Origin: Rhizobium sp. S152
Lineage (GTDB): Bacteria > Pseudomonadota > Alphaproteobacteria > Rhizobiales > Rhizobiaceae
Reading direction: 5' to 3'
Assembly (NCBI RefSeq): GCF_030380735.1
Contig: NZ_JAUDRZ010000002.1
Location: 558,001 to 622,000 of the forward strand
Length of the DNA: 64,000 nucleotides
In this document: one piece after another, positions 60,871 through 64,000 of the stretch
Position numbering within the stretch: position 1 is the first letter of the stretch
Layout of the letters: each line of letters starts with the position of its first letter
Notes under the pieces: generated by a model
Database searches by the model: none
Told to the model about the DNA's origin: nothing
Seen by the model: only the letters and a program-made list of their open reading frames with translations
Position numbers and translations under genes: made by a program

Positions 60871-61368
60871 TCACTCGAAGTCCCTCGTCATTTCGACCAT
60901 TGTCGCTCGGAAACCCATCCGGTCGAACAAAGCTTGAGCGGCCTTGTTCTTGTAGGCGGTTGAAAGGACGATCCGCGGAGCGCCTTTTCCTGCAAGCATC
61001 GTGATGGCCTGTTCGAGCAAGCGTCTGCCGACACCTTCCCTGCGTCTCTGCGGATCAACGAAAATGTCGTGAAGAACTCCCGCAGGACCTCGGAGAGCCA
61101 TATAGTCGGCGCCCTCCAGCGCACCGTAGACATAACCGATGATAGAATTCCGATCCTCCGCTACGAGGACGACGACATCCTCGCGGACAATCTGGCTCGC
61201 GAGCCACGAAGCGTATTTGTCTGGGGTGGTTGGCCCGGCGGGAATGAACCGGGCTGGATCCCACTTGTTGTGAAGCGACATCAGCGCGGCACCGTATGAT
61301 CCGAGGACTGTGGCATCGGCTCGCACTGCGGGTCTTATAATGATCGATTCAAGGTGCTGGTCGGACAT
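60871..61368 (-). CDS. GNAT family N-acetyltransferase
   Basis: 165 residues: IIIRPAVRADATVLGSYGAAL, then VLHDIFVDPQRRREGVGRRLLEQAI (acetyl-CoA motif RRREGVG) and AAQALFDRMGFRATMVEM. Typical small acetyltransferase; acceptor unknown. It is single and not obviously part of the LysR regulon, since no operator copy lies directly before it. Confidence 0.8.
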   Translation of the reverse strand: MSDQHLESIIIRPAVRADATVLGSYGAALMSLHNKWDPARFIPAGPTTPDKYASWLASQIVREDVVVLVAEDRNSIIGYVYGALEGADYMALRGPAGVLHDIFVDPQRRREGVGRRLLEQAITMLAGKGAPRIVLSTAYKNKAAQALFDRMGFRATMVEMTRDFE

Positions 61369-61526
61369 GGTGATACCGAGATAGGTCCTGGAGGCACGTT
61401 CATGGTCTTCGAGCCTTCATAACGTATTCGCCGGGGGATCGTTCGAAATCTTGTGCGCATGCTGACGTGACGCTGGAAGGCGCGACGAGCGTCTTTCGTC
61501 GCGCCAACCTCGAGCGTCGCAAGCGA

Positions 61527-62600
61527 TCAGTCCAGCTTCTTTTCCGCCAAGAACTTGGAGATCTGGTCGGCGATCTCGACGTTGTTGAGGTCCGACATCA
61601 GGAAATGCGTGCCGCCCTTGATGCCTATGTCAGGCAAGTGAACGAGCGTGGCGTCGCCGCCGTGCTTGTTGACAGCATCGACCCAGAGCTTCGCCATCGC
61701 GAGGCGCACACGCCAGTTGTCCTGGCCGCGTTCTGCCGTCGGCTTGGTCGGGAAATTGTCACCGTAGTAGATGACGATCGGCAGCTTGGTCAGCTTCTCG
61801 AAATCGGCGACGGGCACCGCTTCGCCCTTCAGCGTTCCGGCGGCACTCGGCATGTCGGCTGGAACCTCGCCTTCCGGGAAGATGAAGCCGCTTCCCGGCT
61901 CAAGTGCGACGATGGCTTTCACATTCGGATTCTTGATAGCCGTCAACCAGCCGGGGCCGCCAGCCTGCGAATGGGTGAACAGGATCCCCGGACCGGTCTT
62001 GTCGAACAACGCGGACATGGCGTCCGAGATCACGTTGGCGTCGAAAGGCCCGGTGTTGGGCGTCACCGAGCGGAAGAACTGATCAAGTGCCGCAGGGTCG
62101 CGGGAGAACTGGACGTTTCCGAAGTAGTTCGGCCACTTGCCGATACGAAACTGATCGAAGAAAAGCTGGTCGTATGGCGTCGGGTCGATCGTCGTCGCGA
62201 CGGTGCTGTTGCCTGCGCGCCCGCGGCGCGGCTGGTCGACGAGGTAGACCGGGTAACCGCGGCGAAGGAAGATGTTCTGGAAGCCTTCGCGCCCATCGGG
62301 CGTCGTCTCCCAGCTTCGGGCCGACTGGAAGGCGCCGTGGAGCATCACGATCGGCAGGGGCTTGGGGTTTGGCGGGATCTGATAGGACACATGGGCGTGA
62401 TCGCCATGCAGGGTTTGCCCTGTTGCCGTGGGAGCGTTGTTGTCGAAGGTTCCAGGCGTGCTGGACACGGTGCCGCCAACGGCGAAGCTTCCTTGCTCCT
62501 GAATTGTCAGCGGCTCCTGCTTCAAAGCCTGGGCGCCGGCTGCTCCCGATGAGAGTAGCAGCACGGAAAGCGAGACGGCGGAGAGCGCTCTGGAAAACAT
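61527..62600 (-). CDS. Exported alpha/beta hydrolase (esterase-like)
   Basis: About 357 residues: signal peptide SRALSAVSLSVLLLSSGAAG, then PIVMLHGAFQSARSWETTPDGREGFQNIFLRRGYPVYLVDQPRRGRAG, nucleophile FTHSQAGGPG (Ser), and IKGGTHFLMSDLNN (His). ATG 62600 is used; the open frame extends upstream to 62828 without support. A LysR-type operator copy lies 59 bases before it. Confidence 0.8.
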   Translation of the reverse strand: MFSRALSAVSLSVLLLSSGAAGAQALKQEPLTIQEQGSFAVGGTVSSTPGTFDNNAPTATGQTLHGDHAHVSYQIPPNPKPLPIVMLHGAFQSARSWETTPDGREGFQNIFLRRGYPVYLVDQPRRGRAGNSTVATTIDPTPYDQLFFDQFRIGKWPNYFGNVQFSRDPAALDQFFRSVTPNTGPFDANVISDAMSALFDKTGPGILFTHSQAGGPGWLTAIKNPNVKAIVALEPGSGFIFPEGEVPADMPSAAGTLKGEAVPVADFEKLTKLPIVIYYGDNFPTKPTAERGQDNWRVRLAMAKLWVDAVNKHGGDATLVHLPDIGIKGGTHFLMSDLNNVEIADQISKFLAEKKLD

Positions 62601-62659
62601 GTTCGGTACCTGCCTTCTAGCATTGAACTGGCAAGAGATTACCGGAGCACCATTCAGAT

Positions 62660-62702
62660 GATTAGGGATGCATTTTCGATTGAGGGTATTAGCCTTCCTT
62701 AT
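62660..62702. promoter_or_regulatory. LysR-type two-part operator, copy 2
   Basis: ATTAGCCTTCCTTAT (62688-62702) with GATTAG (62660-62665) at the same 28-base offset as copy 1. It stands before the esterase-like gene on the minus strand. Confidence 0.65.
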
Positions 62703-62712
62703 CAATTCATCT

Positions 62713-63606
62713 TCAACCTCTGTGCCTGAGCGCGTCGACGACGAGCTGGAATGCAGGGGAAGCGTGGCGACGGTTCGGATAGTAGAGGTGATATCCGGGG
62801 AACGGTGCGCACCAGTCTTCGAGAACACGGATCAGAGTGCCCTTGGCGAAATCCTCCGCCACCAGGTCATCAGGCATGTATGCAAGACCCAGACCACGCC
62901 GGACAGCGTCGAGACGCATCGCGATGTTGTTGAACACCATTTGTCCTTCGACGCGGACGTTCAGTTCATGGCCGTCCTTCTCGAATTCCCACTGCAGGAT
63001 GTTGCCATGCGTCGGCATGCGGATCTGGATGCAGTTGTGGGCCGTAAGGTCCTGTGGAACTTCCGGCCAGGGATGCTCGCGGAAATATGACGGGGCACCG
63101 ACCACGGCCATGCGCATCTCCGGTCCGATCTTGATCGCGATCATGTCCTTGGCAAGCTGCTCGCCGAGCCGGACGCCCGCATCGTAGCGCTCCGCAACGA
63201 TATCGGTCAGGCCGTAGTCAACAGTGATCTCGACATTGACGTCCGGATTGTCGGGCAGGAACTTGTCGAGCGCGGGCGCAAGAACCGAGATTGCAGCGTG
63301 CTCTCCCGCCGTGATCCTGACCGTTCCTGCTGGCTTGTCACGCATCTCGGTGAGGGCAGCAAGCTCCGCCTGTATCTCCTCGAAGCGCGGTCCCGCCGTC
63401 TGGAGGAGACGCTCGCCCGCCGCCGTTGGAGACACGCGGCGGGTCGTCCGTGTCAGAAGGCGGAGACCCAGCCGCTCTTCCAGTCCTCGGACGGTCTGGC
63501 TAAGCGCTGACTGCGACACCCCGAGCTTCACCGCGGCCCGCGTGAAACTCTCCTCGCGAGCGACGGTTACGAAGGCGAGCAGATCGTTGAAGTTCTCCTG
63601 CGGCAT
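62713..63606 (-). CDS. LysR family transcriptional regulator
   Basis: N-terminal winged helix FNDLLAFVTVAREESFTRAAVKLGVSQSALSQTVRGLEERLGLRLLTRTTRRVSPTAAGERLL and a C-terminal substrate-binding domain. 297 residues. Its ribosome site AAGGAAG is part of the ATTAG…CTTAT element at 63609-63623, so binding there could block its own translation start region as well as transcription. It diverges from the MFS gene and probably controls the three units with the shared operator. Confidence 0.88.
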   Translation of the reverse strand: MPQENFNDLLAFVTVAREESFTRAAVKLGVSQSALSQTVRGLEERLGLRLLTRTTRRVSPTAAGERLLQTAGPRFEEIQAELAALTEMRDKPAGTVRITAGEHAAISVLAPALDKFLPDNPDVNVEITVDYGLTDIVAERYDAGVRLGEQLAKDMIAIKIGPEMRMAVVGAPSYFREHPWPEVPQDLTAHNCIQIRMPTHGNILQWEFEKDGHELNVRVEGQMVFNNIAMRLDAVRRGLGLAYMPDDLVAEDFAKGTLIRVLEDWCAPFPGYHLYYPNRRHASPAFQLVVDALRHRG

Positions 63607-63608
63607 TC

Positions 63609-63651
63609 ATTAGGCTTCCTTATAGCTTCATACCGATTACTGGCCCTAATC
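63609..63651. promoter_or_regulatory. LysR-type two-part operator, copy 3
   Basis: ATTAGGCTTCCTTAT (63609-63623) and CTAATC (63646-63651), the mirror image of copies 1 and 2 with the same 28-base offset. It lies between the divergent LysR and MFS genes; the CTAATC half faces the MFS gene. Confidence 0.65.
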
Positions 63652-63737
63652 GACAGGGTGAGCAAGAGCTATCTTCCCATCATCGCAACGCAGCTTGCCG
63701 CGGAGGACGGCCAAGCAAGCAAGTCAATGGGACTGCA

Positions 63738-64000
63738 ATGTCTGACGCAAACACACCCAATTCGCCACCGAACAAGGCGGCCATCCTTGCGATAATCCTC
63801 ATCAGCTACGTGATGATCGTGCTCGACATCTCGGTGGTCCTCACGGGCCTGCCAAAAATTCATAGCGAACTCGGCTTCACCGACGCCGGACTTGCCTGGG
63901 TGAGTAGCGCCTACACACTGACCTTCGGTGGCTTCCTCCTCCTCGGCGCACGTGCCGGTGACATACTCGGCCGCCGTCGGATGTTCGTTGTCGGCATGAC
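63738..64000 (+). CDS. MFS transporter, DHA2/EmrB-like (partial)
   Basis: The window holds about 87 residues: MSDANTPNSPPNKAAILAI, first helix LAIILISYVMIVLDISVVLTGLP (the VxxLDxxVVxxALP motif of 14-helix exporters) and WVSSAYTLTFGGFLLLGARAGDILGRRR (motif A, GxLaDrxGrrr-like). It faces the LysR gene and probably exports the compound linked to the regulon. The C-terminal part is outside the window. Confidence 0.82.
   Translation, partial: MSDANTPNSPPNKAAILAIILISYVMIVLDISVVLTGLPKIHSELGFTDAGLAWVSSAYTLTFGGFLLLGARAGDILGRRRMFVVGM

Noticed and set aside
1..64000. CRISPR arrays, IS elements, integrases, rRNA or replication origins
   Set aside because: No direct-repeat arrays, transposase motifs, integrase motifs or iteron clusters were found.

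Overview
The window looks like a catabolic stretch of a Rhizobiaceae genome (Agrobacterium/Rhizobium/Ensifer type), perhaps on a chromid or large plasmid. Reasons: high GC, dense short operons each with its own ABC importer and regulator, ATGA-type overlaps, no ribosomal or core genes, and an epimerase that matches, as I remember that protein, the Agrobacterium tumefaciens D-psicose (D-allulose) 3-epimerase over its whole length with all four metal ligands at the same residue numbers. No rRNA, tRNA, CRISPR array, IS element or phage module was recognised.

Layout. (1) 1-5509: tail of an amino-acid-type importer, a beta-hydroxyacid dehydrogenase and an L-idonate/gluconate set (SDR gluconate 5-dehydrogenase, gluconokinase, 2-hydroxyacid dehydrogenase, L-idonate 5-dehydrogenase). 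(2) 5843-14682: LacI regulator, family-1 sugar/polyol ABC importer, two SDR polyol dehydrogenases, a P-loop kinase and the 3-epimerase: a hexitol/rare-ketose route ending near fructose. (3) 14978-24294: a fructosamine (Amadori compound) locus with FrlD-like kinase, FrlB-like deglycase, amino-acid-type importer, ornithine-cyclodeaminase-like protein, GntR and LacI regulators and a GlpD-like flavoprotein. Three copies of a GAGAACGTTCTC-type operator tie its transcription units together. (4) 24480-33261: NUDIX, GNAT, Gfo/Idh/MocA dehydrogenase and ROK regulator on the minus strand, facing a Fbp/Afu-type importer with an inositol-monophosphatase-like enzyme. Phosphorylated sugars or polyols are a better guess than iron. 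(5) 33470-35505: a small accessory patch with a toxin-antitoxin pair, a HTH protein and a Tat-signal protein. (6) 35829-43118: LacI, sugar-phosphate-isomerase-like protein, ABC importer without its own ATPase, and a two-subunit GMC dehydrogenase.

(7) 43372-55904 is the most unusual block. A five-gene minus-strand operon encodes a methylthioribose-kinase-like protein, an MtnA-like isomerase, a transketolase split in two and a RuBisCO-like protein. It diverges from a ribose-type ABC importer. Between them is a 27-bp near-perfect inverted repeat that contains the -35 box of both promoters. A SorC-family regulator and a class II aldolase/SDR fusion follow on the far side of the transporter. Together they suggest uptake and breakdown of a 5-substituted or branched pentose. 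The exact substrate and the use of the transketolase and RuBisCO-like protein are not evident from the sequence.

(8) 56228-64000: a LysR regulon of exported or redox proteins (DLH-like hydrolase, AhpD-like protein with a poly-A frameshift in its signal peptide, cupin, cytochrome P460-like protein, membrane cytochrome-b-like protein, aldo/keto reductase, a second hydrolase) and the start of an MFS exporter. The same two-part operator with identical internal spacing stands before three transcription units.
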